64,000 bases of DNA from Capsaspora owczarzaki ATCC 30864 (Eukaryota; Opisthokonta; Filasterea): NCBI RefSeq assembly GCF_000151315.2, contig NW_011887295.1, positions 186,001-250,000 of the forward strand, read 5' to 3'. Positions within the stretch are counted from its first letter, which is position 1. Every line of letters starts with the position of its first letter. The translations under genes and the position numbers were made by a program. Under the pieces are notes generated by a model, which was given only the letters and a program-made list of their open reading frames with translations, was not told the DNA's origin and ran no database searches. Below are positions 43,520 to 55,700 of the stretch, piece by piece.

Positions 43520-44355
43520 GGTTGGTCGTGCTCGCCCTCCCTCTCGTTGGAAGACTTGTCGGCCTTGTTGTCGTCTTCTTCGGTACACATCAAATCCATT
43601 TGCAAGCCCAACGTATTCCAGTAGGTTGGAAGCAGTTTGTGCGGGTGGCGCGTTACGTGAACGCAAAATCCGAGATCCTTGAGCACCCTGCGCTCTGCCG
43701 TGATGATGGCACCCCGAGTGTCGAGGTACATTTCCGACGCGATATCAAGCGGTACCGGTCGGAAGGACGACGCGGGCGCACTAGTGCAATCTGCCGTGGC
43801 AGCAGCGATGGCTTGTGCTGTGCGCCGTAGCTTTGTCTGGAAGACGTGATGAAACACGTTGATGAGGTCTCGAATGCGTCTTGGGTTTTCCTCAATCTTG
43901 GCAGCGAGGTACAGGCACGCCATTGCGGTGACATCGTAGCGATGTCGCATGAACGACTTTTTGTAGAAGAAGCGTTGGAAGAGCTGCTGCGCGGTCGCCA
44001 TCGCCACCTGCCCAGACCAGACCAGACCAGCCCAGAGCGTCCACGACAAGATCGAGTCGACCAGGTTTGATCAAGAATCCAACAGAGACGAAGAACGGGG
44101 AGTAGGGGAAATGTTCGACAGTGAGTAGTATGACAGCAAGAGGAGCAGGCTCAAACTGTTGATCGTTACCTGAGGCAGCTTGAGGAGCACTCCGCACGTC
44201 TGGATGAGCTCGCAGCCAAGCAAGCGGAGATCCTCTTCGAGTGCAACGTCGATGCCGTCTTGCTGCGACGGAGTGTCTGCGAGCATGGATTCAGGCAGCA
44301 ACGGCGTCTCTGGCGTCAGAATCACATAGTCCTCGTTCTCAGCCAGCTCAGCCAT
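42595..44355 (-). CDS. CCNL: Cyclin L (RS-domain cyclin of splicing/transcription)
   Basis: Two exons (44170-44355 and 42595-44007) encode 532 residues. Cyclin L pairs with CDK11 (and CDK12-like kinases) and acts in pre-mRNA splicing and transcription in nuclear speckles. The cyclin box begins in exon 1 (LLGCELIQTCGVLLKLPQ) and continues with VAMATAQQLFQRFFYKKSFM, DVTAMACLYLAAKIEENPRR and IRDLINVFHHVF. The second fold carries SIIQRAWNYINDSMRTNACV and IACAAIHLACC. A Gln run (about 12 plus 5) interrupts the region between the folds. The tail is an RS/RD domain (SRSRSRSRSPGRRHRSNSPG), as in animal and plant cyclin L. Its neighbour PRP40 also ends in an RS domain and also serves splicing. Confidence 0.93.
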
Positions 44356-44706
44356 CTTCGGATGTTGCCCTATTCAACAATTCACAAAGAGAACAAAAAA
44401 AAAAGACTGGATATTGAAAGAGATTGAATAAAGTGAGATTGAAAATTGTCTGGGGGAAAAGAGCTCAGAACAAACAAGCTCAGAACAAACCAAGCTCAAA
44501 GTAGTTCTCTGAGACTAATCCTTCAAGAACGGTTCCCACCCCCCCCCCTCACCTCCAACTGCTGCTCCACCTCGTTTTCAATGTTGCATTGTCATGCAAA
44601 TCCATGCTCGATATTTGGTTGTTTTCTGTTTTGTTTGGCTCAGTCGTTTGGTGTTTGCTCAACTGTCTCCTGTCGCTGTCGCGCACTTCAACGTCAAATC
44701 ACTACT

Positions 44707-46441
44707 ATGCTGCAATTGCCTGCGTCGCTCGCTCGAGTCGTCGCGCCGACGGTGAGTCGCATTGTGCACATTGCGCGACCCACATTCAGCGCGATGGACA
44801 CGCTTGACATGCAAGCACTCGTCTCGGCAAAGAAGGCCAGCAAGATTGCCGCTGCCGGGGCGAGGTTGCCGCCGCCCGCCAGCGTCATGCGGGAGCTCCA
44901 AGAGGACAGGTCGCCATTCAAACTGCCGCGGGATCCTCAAGTGACGGCGGCGACCACGAAGACGACAATGATGGGAGAGCAGCAGGCAGGCGGGAACTCG
45001 CCAAGACACGAAACAATGGCAAGGGCAACGAATGGTACGACTACTACAACTACTACTTCTACTCGTACCAGCAACCCATCTCAAGCTCCAACGGCGACGT
45101 CAAGTAGCGCGACGACATGGGAAGAGTCATCCGCGGATCGGGCAATTCTGGACTACAATTGGATGCAGGATCAGCTCGCAGAGTCGTTTGGAAAATATGA
45201 AAAGGACACGGGTCGTGCTCTGGACTTGCCAACGTCATTGGGTGCAAGCACGACTGTGCAGCTCATGGAGAACGAATGGATGAGGAATGCGCTGGCGGAA
45301 GTATACGCAACGGACACGGACGAGTCCAGGGTGTGCTACCGCGGATCGGTTCGATTTGGTGGCGCAACTGGCCGGACAAGTGCTCGGTTTTATGCCTTTC
45401 CAATCGGACAAAACCCAAACGGAGCAACAGAAGCTTGCATGATTGCAATGCCGTCAGTATCGACTGTGCTCTCTGCCGTAACTACCAAGTCTGTCGGCCT
45501 TCTCTCGACGGAAGCCAGGCTGTCGACCGATGCCATGATGCGAGGCACCTGGGTGCATGAGGTAGGTCATTGTGAACACTTTGGGCTTGATTTGGGAAGA
45601 CGTTGAGAGATTTGTTTTGAGGGATTTGTTTTGAGGGATGTGTGGTGAGGGAAATTCACTTTTCGCTCCTCGCGGTCGATTTTTTTGTGTGTGTGTTTGG
45701 CTTGTGTGTATTGTGCGTGTGGGTGGGTTGCATCGCCTATAGGCCCTCGAAAATCGTGTCCGAGCGCTCTTCCCAAACATGCAGCCGTCCAGACAAATGT
45801 TCAACCTAAAGGAGCCTTGCAAAACTAACGTGGAGAACGTCCAGTTTGTGCCAGAGAAACGATCGCACGACCTCAGGTCACCACCGGCCGACACCCAGCT
45901 AGAGGTTGATTCTATGGTCGCTCGAATATGGAGCGAGATTGGTGATCGAATTTCCGATGTCAGTTTCGCCGAAACGGTCGTCGTCCATCCGACATTGGGG
46001 TACGCCGGTACCATCGACTGCGTCGCCAAAGTTGACGGCCAGTGGACCATCGTTGATTGGAAAACATTCGGGGAAGACATGTCGCGCTCTCAAGAACGAT
46101 ACACTTATCAAGTCGCCGCGTACCTGGATGCCTTCAACAACGACCCGTACTTTCGCCGCTTGGGCCATCCGCCAGCAACTCGGTGCATCGTTGCCGGCGC
46201 CAGCAACACTGGCTATATCGAGGTCAATGTGACATTAGCTGAGGCGACTGCGGCAATGGCCAACGTTCGCACCAAAGCCACGACCTTCCTTCGCTATTTC
46301 AATGAGGTTGCACACAGCTCTCCCGGCAAACTCGCCCAGTCCACAACCACCTTCAGAATAGCCTTGAATGGAGATTCCGAAGCCACCCCAGCTCCCGCCA
46401 CCTCACGCCGCAGCAGCAGCAGCTCGTTCTGGCTCCCGTAA
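44707..46441 (+). CDS. MGME1: Mitochondrial genome maintenance exonuclease 1 (PD-(D/E)XK nuclease)
   Basis: Two exons (44707-45561, 45743-46441) encode 517 residues. MGME1 is a single-strand DNA exonuclease that processes flaps in mitochondrial DNA replication. The conserved core starts with PSVSTVLSAVTTKS and RGTWVHEALENRVRALFP. The nuclease motif is GYAGTIDCVAKVDGQWTIVD followed by WKT, so the catalytic Asp (GTID), Asp and Lys (VDWK) are all present. YTYQVAAYLDAFN matches the QxxxY helix of the family. The N-terminus (MLQLPASLARVVAPTVSRIV) is basic and amphipathic, as in a mitochondrial targeting peptide. An in-frame ATG at 44581 is an alternative start, but its leader is Cys-rich and less targeting-like. 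A low-complexity Thr/Ser insert (about 110-140) makes it longer than the roughly 344-residue human protein. Confidence 0.88.
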
Positions 46442-46600
46442 ACTTGCCCGACAAAAACAAAAACAAAAAAGTTGGCACAGTCGCATGCGATCCATTTGAT
46501 CTTGCAAATACAAATTATTTTGACTGCGTTTAATACTAGTTTGGCTTTGCTCGATTTTGTTTGTTCGCATGAGATGGATAAAATGCCCAATCCTTTTTCC

Positions 46601-46637
46601 TTTTTTTTTTTTTTTTTTTTTTTTCTTTTTTTTTTTT
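46601..46637 (+). promoter_or_regulatory. T tract upstream of the huntingtin start
   Basis: 24 T, one C, then 12 T on the coding strand, about 110 bases before the ATG at 46746. The sequence gtgagtttag follows directly, so a 5' UTR intron acceptor is a possible alternative to a promoter element. Confidence 0.4.
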
Positions 46638-46745
46638 GGAGTGAGTTTAGCATTGCGCGTTCAGTTTGTGTGTGTGTTTGCCATTGCTCATCGTCCATCT
46701 GTGCTTCTGCCCATCTCCGCCTCTTCCTCAGACAAGCAGCATCCC

Positions 46746-49700
46746 ATGGCAAGCAGTGGCCCTGCGGCTGGGCTTGCTGCGCTGGCGGCGACGTCCGCGG
46801 ATCGCGCTGTGCGAGCGTACGAGCTGCTCGCCCCGAACGGCGCAACATACACGGACTCTGCGACGATCGTCTCCGCCGCAGTCACTGGCATTGCGCCGGG
46901 CGGAGGTCCTCGTGGTGCAACTGGCCCAAACCCAGCCGGAGCGAGCGTCGCCCGGTCGCAGTCCGACCAACGCAAACGCAGGTAAAGCCGCCAAACTTCC
47001 GAGAAAGAGATGGCTCAAGTGCTCAGACACCCGACCCCAATCTGCTTGGATCCATGTCGGAAATAGCATGGTTGAGTCGGAGGCGGGGTGTGTTTGTGCT
47101 TTCGTTTCAATGTTGATTTCTAACGACACTTTGTGATCTTGACGACTTCTGCTTGTTCAGTTCGGGTTTCTTTGAAGCAGCTCGAAATGTTGTCAAGTCG
47201 TCCAGCTCGGCATCGTCGTCGTCGTCGTCGTCGTCGTCGTCATCGTCATCGTCATCGGCAAGCACGACCCAGACTCAAGCTCAAGCATCCGCTAGTAGGA
47301 CTCGCGCAGAACGGGCTGCTGCTTGCAAGACGCTCTGCGAACTCGCCATCGCGGCACCTCAGAAAGCTCCGAACGATTTCCCAAAGATTCTCGCAGTTGC
47401 TGTCGCAGGTATTGACATCTGTGGTTGATGTCATTTGTGCCAATACGGATGTTGCGTCTGTTTCTCACTGTTTACTGCACATTCGATGGCTGGCTGCTTC
47501 AGGTCTCATGCATGGTTTGAATGATGCGGAAACGGATGTGCGCACAGCCGCCGATGAAAGTTTGAATCGCATCATCAAGTCGGTGATGGACTTTCACCTT
47601 GCTCGCGTTCAGGTAGCTTTGTCTCTCTCCCCCCCCCCGCCTCTCCCCTCACAAACGTTCTCGCGTTTTCTGGTGCTCACTCTGATGAGCTCTCTTTCTG
47701 CATTTCGTATAGGTGGAAATCTTCAAGGAGGTCAAGAATTTCAACGCCCCATCTCGGTCACTACGCACCGCCCTCACAAAGTTTGCCGACCTCGCGCATC
47801 TCATCAAGCCCTCCAAGCACAAAATGTTTGTGACTTCGCTGTTGCCAGCGCTGACGCGTGTGATCCAGCGCAACGATGAGGCCGTTCAGGAAACGCTGGC
47901 CGCTTGCATTCAAAAGCTGCTGTTTGTGTTTGCGCCCCATCTCGCTCAGGCAGACATGTCGGCATTGGTAGAGCTGTTCATGTACAGCATTGGCGGCCCT
48001 TCCTCTGTCATTCGACGCACTGCAGCAATTTCGATCGCCTGTCTGTGTCGCAACGCCAAAAGCCCCGGCGCCCTCATTCACGACACCGTCAAGGCCCTGC
48101 TAGACTTTCCATTCAAACCTCGCGTTTCCGCCAACGCACCGGCTGTCGACGATGCGATTGGCTTGCCGAACCGAATTCTGGGACTCCTGCTCGGTTTGCG
48201 GTATGTGCTGACCGTGGCTGCCGACATTAATGTCGCTGCAGACGCGCTGCGTGGCGGCCTGGGCCCGCGGTTGACTGCGCTGATTCTCGCCTGCCTCGTG
48301 CACCCCAACCATAATATCGTCACGTCCACGCTGGAACTGTTGCAGACATTGCTTCGAATCACACCGCACGACATGTTTGGAGCCGTCTTTTTCGCTGCTG
48401 GGAGCAACCCGCTTGTGCCGCCGCCCACCGAATCAGCCAAGAGCGCCCCCGTGTCTGCGAGCGAGTCCTCCGCTGGCCCCACGACCACCACCGGTGAAGT
48501 TCGAGTTGTTGGACTGCCTGCCTTGCTGAAGATTGTCTGCCGAATTTGCTCCTTCCTCATTGGCGACCCGGCCACTCTCAAGCCCATCCGAATCTCTGTG
48601 CGCTCGCTGGCCCTGTCCGCTTTGGCCCAGGTGGTTCTTGTCGATCCGTCTGTGTTTTACACGCGGCTTTCTGTCCAAACATTGCCACTGCCGTTGCCCA
48701 AAGGCGCCGCCCCTGCACCTCCCGCATCGCCCGCTCCGGAGGCGGGTGCGTCCGAGCTGACCCACGACTGCTACGTGTACCAGGTGCTCTGCTATCTGAC
48801 CCATAGCGACCCGTTGCTCCGCGGTCATGTGTGTCTCATCTTGGGCTCCTTTATCAGCTCGACGCTGCGCCAGGGCGGTTTTGTCATTGCTCATAGCTTT
48901 GGGCTCGTCACCCTTCCCACTCCGACACCGGAAAATGAGGAACGATATGCAGCCGATCCTGCATTGCGCGCGTCGCACCAACGCAAGTACCTCCTGCAGC
49001 AAGAACTCAAGCAGCAGCAACAAGAGCCGCAGCTCCAGCGAATGCTTGCATCTGGAGCGCACCATGCTGCGCTCGCGTCTCTCTTGCATGACACTTTTCC
49101 GCGGCCGACATTCCGCTCGTTGTGCGATTTGCTCGTCTTGTTGCTGAGCGACGCATCCTCGACCGTTCGCCGCCTCGCATGCAGCGCCATTGACCAATGT
49201 CTTCCGTCAATCCTGTCATGCTCGGCCGGCGTCATTGGCTTGGACATGCTGCACGCGGTCTGTGCTCTTCGGAACGATGCGTACTGGTTGGTCAAGGTGG
49301 ACTTGATCTCGGTTCTCGCCAGCCTCGACTGGAAGGTTGTCGCATGCCTCGAGGACAAGATCAAAGACATGCACCACTTGTCCGAGACAACACCGGGCGC
49401 CAGGGCTGGCGAATCGGTGGCTGGTATCGACACCCAGGCCGACGGTAACAGCGTGGACACGCCATATTTGCTGGCCCTCGGTGTGCGCGCCAAGTATCCT
49501 GGCCTGCCAAACTACCAAGCTGACGCACTCGATGTTGTCGTCTCGCTGTTGGGAGACGATGATGGGCGCGTGCGCGATCACGCCGCGTCGCAGCTGGCAC
49601 GGATGACCCCGCACCTCTTCTTCCGCGCTGACTGGCCAAACCAGACCCCTGTGGATGCCTTGATGCACACAGATGCTATTCGCTACGTCAGCTTGGTGTC

Positions 49701-52700
49701 GGTCGAAGATGTGAGTGCCGCCGAGCTCATGTCCTGGCCGCAGCTCTCATTCGCCTCCAACGCCCCGAGTAGCAGCGGGTCAAGCGGTGGCGGCGGCGCT
49801 GGTGCTGGTGGCGGTGGCGCAGCTGGAGGAGGCGCCAATAGCGGAGGCACGGGAGGAAGCGGTGCCACTGGCGTCAACTCTGGAGCCGCCTTCCCTTCCT
49901 CGTCGCCGTTTGCCAACCCATCTGTGCTTTCCTCCCTGTCGAGCGCACCGGCTGGCCATTTCCCTGCAGACCACACATACGCGGGAGCTCGTGCAAACTT
50001 GACCCGTGTGATGCGCATGTTGGTTGAGCGGCTCGTCGCAGCGCCTTCCCGGCACATGCTGACCGGTCTGTACGTTGCCTTCCGTTGCTTTGCAGCGCAG
50101 CACGGAAACGCGTCGTTGGCCGATTGGCTGTCTCTTGCGCCAGGTGTCGCTCGAGCCCCCGAGACCACTCGGTCAATCACTGACTGCATTGGCGACACTG
50201 TGCCGTTGGCCTTGGATCACCTCTCGACATCGTGGATTGGACTCGAGTTGTCTGCGCACGCTGACGTGCTGTACGTCATTGCGAATCTCATCCGCGATGC
50301 CGACATGGTTGCCATCGCACCCTTTTGGCAAGCCATCCTCGTGCACTCGCTGCGCATCATCAACATGGCTGCGCACGTCATCCGGGGCGTGCCTGCGTCT
50401 TCCTTCTCGGCCCCTGACTCGCTCAAGGTCAAGGAAAAAGAGCGCGACAAGGAGGAGAAGCGAGAGCGCAAAGACAAGGAAAAGCAAGCCAAGCGGAAGG
50501 AAAGCTTGCGCGAGACGGCCTTGCACCACTCGGCAACCGCAGTGTCAAACTCTGACGCGACTCAACCATCGTCTGCAGTTCCAAGCACGCCTCCTCGCGT
50601 TCCGTACGCTGTTGGCGGCACGGCCTCGCCTCATCACATCCCGACCCCAGATCTGGGCAACTCACCCATGCAGCCTGTCACTGGGGCCCATCGCCACGCC
50701 AATGTTCACTTGCAGAGTGCAGTGATGCAGTCGCGGTTTCAACAACAGATGGCCCAAGAGCAGGAAGCGCAAGGCTTGCCCGCCAGCGGTCCACCTAAGC
50801 TGCAACACGGGCAGCAAGCTCAACAGCATCAGCAGCAGCAGCATCAACAACAACAGCAACACCTACCGCAACAACAACAACAACATCAACAACAGTTCTT
50901 GTCGGGTGCTCTCGGCGACTTTGCACATGTTGATCAATGCCTGCGCTTGTACGAAACAATGTACAGCACCTTTGAGACGTCGCTGGTCACGCTGGACCTC
51001 AGCGCGCCGAACAAGTTTACGCAAATCACTTGCGCTGCCCTGGAAACGCTTGCCGTGTTGGTTCGCGTGGTGGGCCGCGACCACGCTGCCGCGTACGCGG
51101 AAGAAATCATTCAGTATCTCGAAACGGTCATCACCGTCGAGCCTGCCGCCGTGCTGCTCTGCGTCCACGAGCTGCTGTGGTGTCTCTTTGGCGCAGACAC
51201 GGCCAAGGTGCGGCCCATTCCCTCTCTGTTTGTCGGCTCTGAATCTGCGCTCGTGGCGCAGCTGAATGAGCCAGCCACCGTCACACTCGACCCTAGGTCT
51301 GTGTTTTGCACCGTGTTTGAACTTCCAACCAAGGTTTTGAGCCAGTCGCTGGACGTTGCCCCTCCGCAGCGCCCAACGATCGCGTCCTCCACGCCCTCGG
51401 TGGCAGCCACGGCTGCCACTTCAACAACCAAGGTCCGAACGACCTCCAGAGTCAATCTGGTGCACGCAACGCACAATGCGGCGCTCGATGCTGCCACGTC
51501 TGCTGCGCCAACAGGAGCGGCCAAGCCTGCACCACACACTGGCAGGCCATTGTCAGCCATGCTCAACACGGCGGTGGCGGCCTCCACGGCGTCTCTGTCA
51601 GTGGGGTCGTCTCTCTCCCGACGCGGCTCGTCTGTCGGCGCTGATTCTGCACCAGCTTCCCCGAGCGTGAGTCGAAACTCGTCGTTCAATACCGGAACAT
51701 CCAGCGCGTTGTCTTCGCACGGAGCTGGTGCGAGCATCTTTGACGGACCTCCGTCATTTTTGGCAAAAACCCACGCGACTGGATCGTCCAGCACGGTGGC
51801 AGCTGCCATGTCGCCCATTTCAGTCGCGCGAATTGCGCTTCCCGTCGCCGGCACTGCCATTCCCTTGACCTATGGCCAGCAGCTGCCCATCCGCCCGCCT
51901 GCCAAAGTTGAAAAGAGCGCCATTCAAGGGCTGGTCCGCTTGTTTGAGCCCCTTGTCCTGACCGCCATGAATCAGTACTGGAGCACAAGCTCCGTCCCGC
52001 TGCAGCAAAGCATCCTGTTCCTGCTTTGTCAATTGGTCGAACTCCGGGTCAATTACTCCCTTCTCGACAACGACAATGCGTTTATTCTGTTCATTCTGAA
52101 GCAGTTTGACCACATGTTGGCCGGCCGGTTGCGTGACGCCGAGTCTCTGCTGCCGTTCATTTTCCAATTCTTCCTGCTGCTGTCGCGCGACCAACCCTCT
52201 CTTCGCGACGTGATGGACATGAACAAGCTGATGACCCTTGTCGAGCGGAGCACGGCTTGTGATTTCCTCGACCTCGACCGCGCCCTGCTTGCAGTGCAGC
52301 CTCTCGTCCAAGAGCTCTTCTTGTCGCCAGGCGCTATTCGCTATGCGCACCAACAAGAGCAAGAGCGGCAACGAAATATGGCGCACACGGATGGCACGTC
52401 AGCCCCGTCCTCCTCCTCCTCCTCCTCCGTTGGTCAGCAGGGCCCCGCTCAGCAGCGTTCGAGAAAAGAGGCAGATTGGCTCGTCCATCGCGAAAGCCTG
52501 TTGCGACTGCTGCTTCGTCATGCAACCCGCACTCCGGCATTGCGCATGCTGACGCTGATTCTCCGCGCGCTGCGATCGTGCGACCTTGATCGCTACGCCC
52601 GTGTCTCCAAGTCCATCATGGAGACGCTCCTGCCACCGTTGGCTCAGGGCAAGCTTCAGCTCGGCAAGCAAGCGCACCTTGTCAACTTTTGCAACCTCAT

Positions 52701-55700
52701 TGATACCATTTCGCCCACCGCGTTGAGGCCCGCGGCCTTGCTCCTGCGAGGGCTTTTCAATGTCGTGTCGCTGAGCAATCCGCTTTTGCAGCAGTCCTCA
52801 ACGCCAGCCGCCTCGACAGAGTCGCCGATCGCAAGCACGCTTCCTGGCCATCTGGATGCAACGTCGTCCGCGACCGCCCCAGTCCATTCAGGGCATGGTG
52901 CGTCTGCTTCCCAGTCCGTTCTTACCTGGATTCCGCCAATTCTCGGCCTGCTGCGCGCCATATGTCGTGCAGTGAGCTCTTCGACCTTGCAGCCGTTCGC
53001 CCTCGAGCAACTGGATGTGACTCGCTACGCCAAATCCTTCTTGTCGTCGAGCCCCGAGACTGCCACAACGGAAGACGTGCTGGTTGTCATGGTTTTCGAT
53101 GTGATTGGGCGCGTGGCTGGCCAGCTTGCGTCCGAATTGATTGTGTCTCGATCCTCATGCTGGCTGCTTGGCCAGTTGCTGCAGTACACGCTGTTCTTGC
53201 TCACAACGTCCGCGATTGCCCCGCAGCTCCAGCGCTCGCTGCGGCATCTCGACCCGCAGTGGGTCTACATGGTCCACGGATTGATCTGCAGGCAAGGGCG
53301 ACATGAGCCGATCGTTGTGCTGCACTGGTTCCAGCTGATGGTTGTTTGTGGCTGGACCAACGCCGACGACCAGGGTGGCTTCTCGCTGGCCGCCTGGGAG
53401 TGGGTCTGCGGTACCGACGCCAATGCGGTGGCCGAGATTGTAAACGCCTCGGAGAGCGTACTCCATCGTGCAGCCTTCCGCTTCTGGTACTCGCGGATGG
53501 CCTCCGTCCTTCAAAGCCACCAGGTACTGCGAAATCACCAAGAGTCATCTGGCGCTGCTGCCGTTTGGCAGGCGTCAGCCACCCACAGTCACGAGCAGCA
53601 GCTCTCGGTCTCTCTGGTGCAGTCGCAGCTCGGCCAAATTGTGTCCTCGTCTGCTTGGTGTCGCGAGCTTGTGCGCTTTTCCGACATGCCCGAGGTCAAG
53701 GTCATCCTGGCTGCCGTCCGAGAAAGCGCGTGGCTCTCTGTCACTTTTGTCAAGTCGCTTGCAGACACCACTGGCTCGTTCTCTGAGGCTGTGATTGCAG
53801 CTGTCGGCGTGGCTCAGACGAATCACTCTGCGTGGAGCAAATCAAATCCGTTTGCCGAGCTGGCCGCAGCCGAGGCGGATGCCGTGGCCAAGGCTGCTGC
53901 CGATGCCAGCGCCGCAACAAAGCGCTGGCCGCTGCACATGACCTGCAGCCTCCGCGATCTGCGCATGTACATTGACTGTCTTTCGCAACTCAAGCCCAGC
54001 GTTGAGCTGGCAGTCTTTGTGATTGATCAACTGGCCGCTTCGCACCATCCCTACCTGCGCACTCGATGCGCGCGTCTCCTTGAAGAGGTTGTCAAGACAG
54101 TGCGCGCAACCCGTTCTGTTGGCGATGCAGACTATCTGCAGCTTGTTGGCCTGGTCCATGACAAACTGCTGCGTGCCATGCAGCGCTCGCAGATGGTGGC
54201 CACATCTTACGCGTCGGTTCAAGGCCAGTTGGCCTCAATGTCCGCGTCGGCAACTGCAAACGGCACCCCGCCCCAGGTCTCTCCGCTCCAACAGTCGCCC
54301 TCTTCTGATACTCGCGCCAGGAGCGTTTCGGTACTCACCGCGTCGACCATTCCAGTGGACTTGCCGCTGGCAATTTCCGATCTCGATCGTGACCAGTTTG
54401 CCGAGCTCGTCCGGTGCATTACCTCGCTTCCGCCCGCTGTGGGACCCAGCGACCGTGTCGTGCCAAACACGCTTCACCGTGTTGTCACCTTGCCGCTGGC
54501 CTCGCCTCGCACCGCTTGTCTGGCGCTGTCAGAGCTTGACTATGCCACGTTGCTTGCGCTCATGCAACACCCTCAGTTCCGCACCGAGCTGCTTGCCGAA
54601 TGCATGCTGGTTGGAGCTGATTCCGTCATGAGTCGCTTTGCAGCGATGGACATGGGCTTTAACGAGTGGAGCGACTTGACGGCAACCGAAAATGCCTCGC
54701 AGCTCTTCCGTAGCGATCTGCTGCTTGCAGCGATGGACGCCACGTTGCTCTTGATTGATCGGGTCGTGCAAAAGCTGCTCGCCGATTCCGTCGAGTCCGA
54801 CTCGCACGTGGCATCTGCTGTCGCTCTTGCGGAGAGCGAGACGCAGTGGTCGCATCTTGTCGACCTATGCCAAGCCGCCACCAACGTTGTGCAGCATGCC
54901 CTACCCGTGCTGACACCGTCCACGTTGCCCACTCCGCCCTTGCGGCCGCTGTCTCCGGCACAAGCTCAGTCGCTTGGCATATTTGGAACGATTGTTCTCG
55001 ATGTGCTTGTGGAACGCTTGCGACGAGGGCTCGCCTCTCCTGGCCAGGCCACCATCCTTATCGAGTGTCACAGTACACTTTTGCGGCATCCCTCAGTGCT
55101 GGCCTTCCTTGCCTCGCATGAAGCGGCGCGTTGGGCTGCTGCTTCCATGGATGCCGCCTATCTCTTGTACCACGCCTTGCTGCGGCAGGAGCGTGTCCCA
55201 TCGCGAACCCATCCGCTCCTAATTGCCTCCGCGCCGCCGTCCATCGCAAAAGTGTCGACGTTCACCCCGCCCTCGAGCTCTGTGTCAGCAACCGCACCCG
55301 AGGGTCTGTTGAGCGCGCCGAACGAAGTCAACGCAACGCCCTCACCCACCTACCCAGTGCCGCTTTCCAGTGCCACATCCTCGTCGAACTTTATCGCAAA
55401 CCAGCCATTGCAGCGGATGGCCCAACTCGTGTCGCTTTTGAGCAGCGCCTTGGAAATTCCACCCGTGATTCGCCACGGCAACGGCATTCCTGAATTGCAC
55501 AAGCGTGTCTTGCAGCCAGTGTTTGTGCTGCAGTCCTTCCGCGAGCTTGTGATGCGTTTGGCTCGCGTCGACTTGCCCATGATCCACGCGCAGTGCCTGG
55601 CCCTCACCCAGCGGCGACCGATGGATGGCGGCGATGGCGACGATGACGACGACATGTACAGCATTATGGATGGTGGCGTCGCCATTCCCCGAACCATTCT

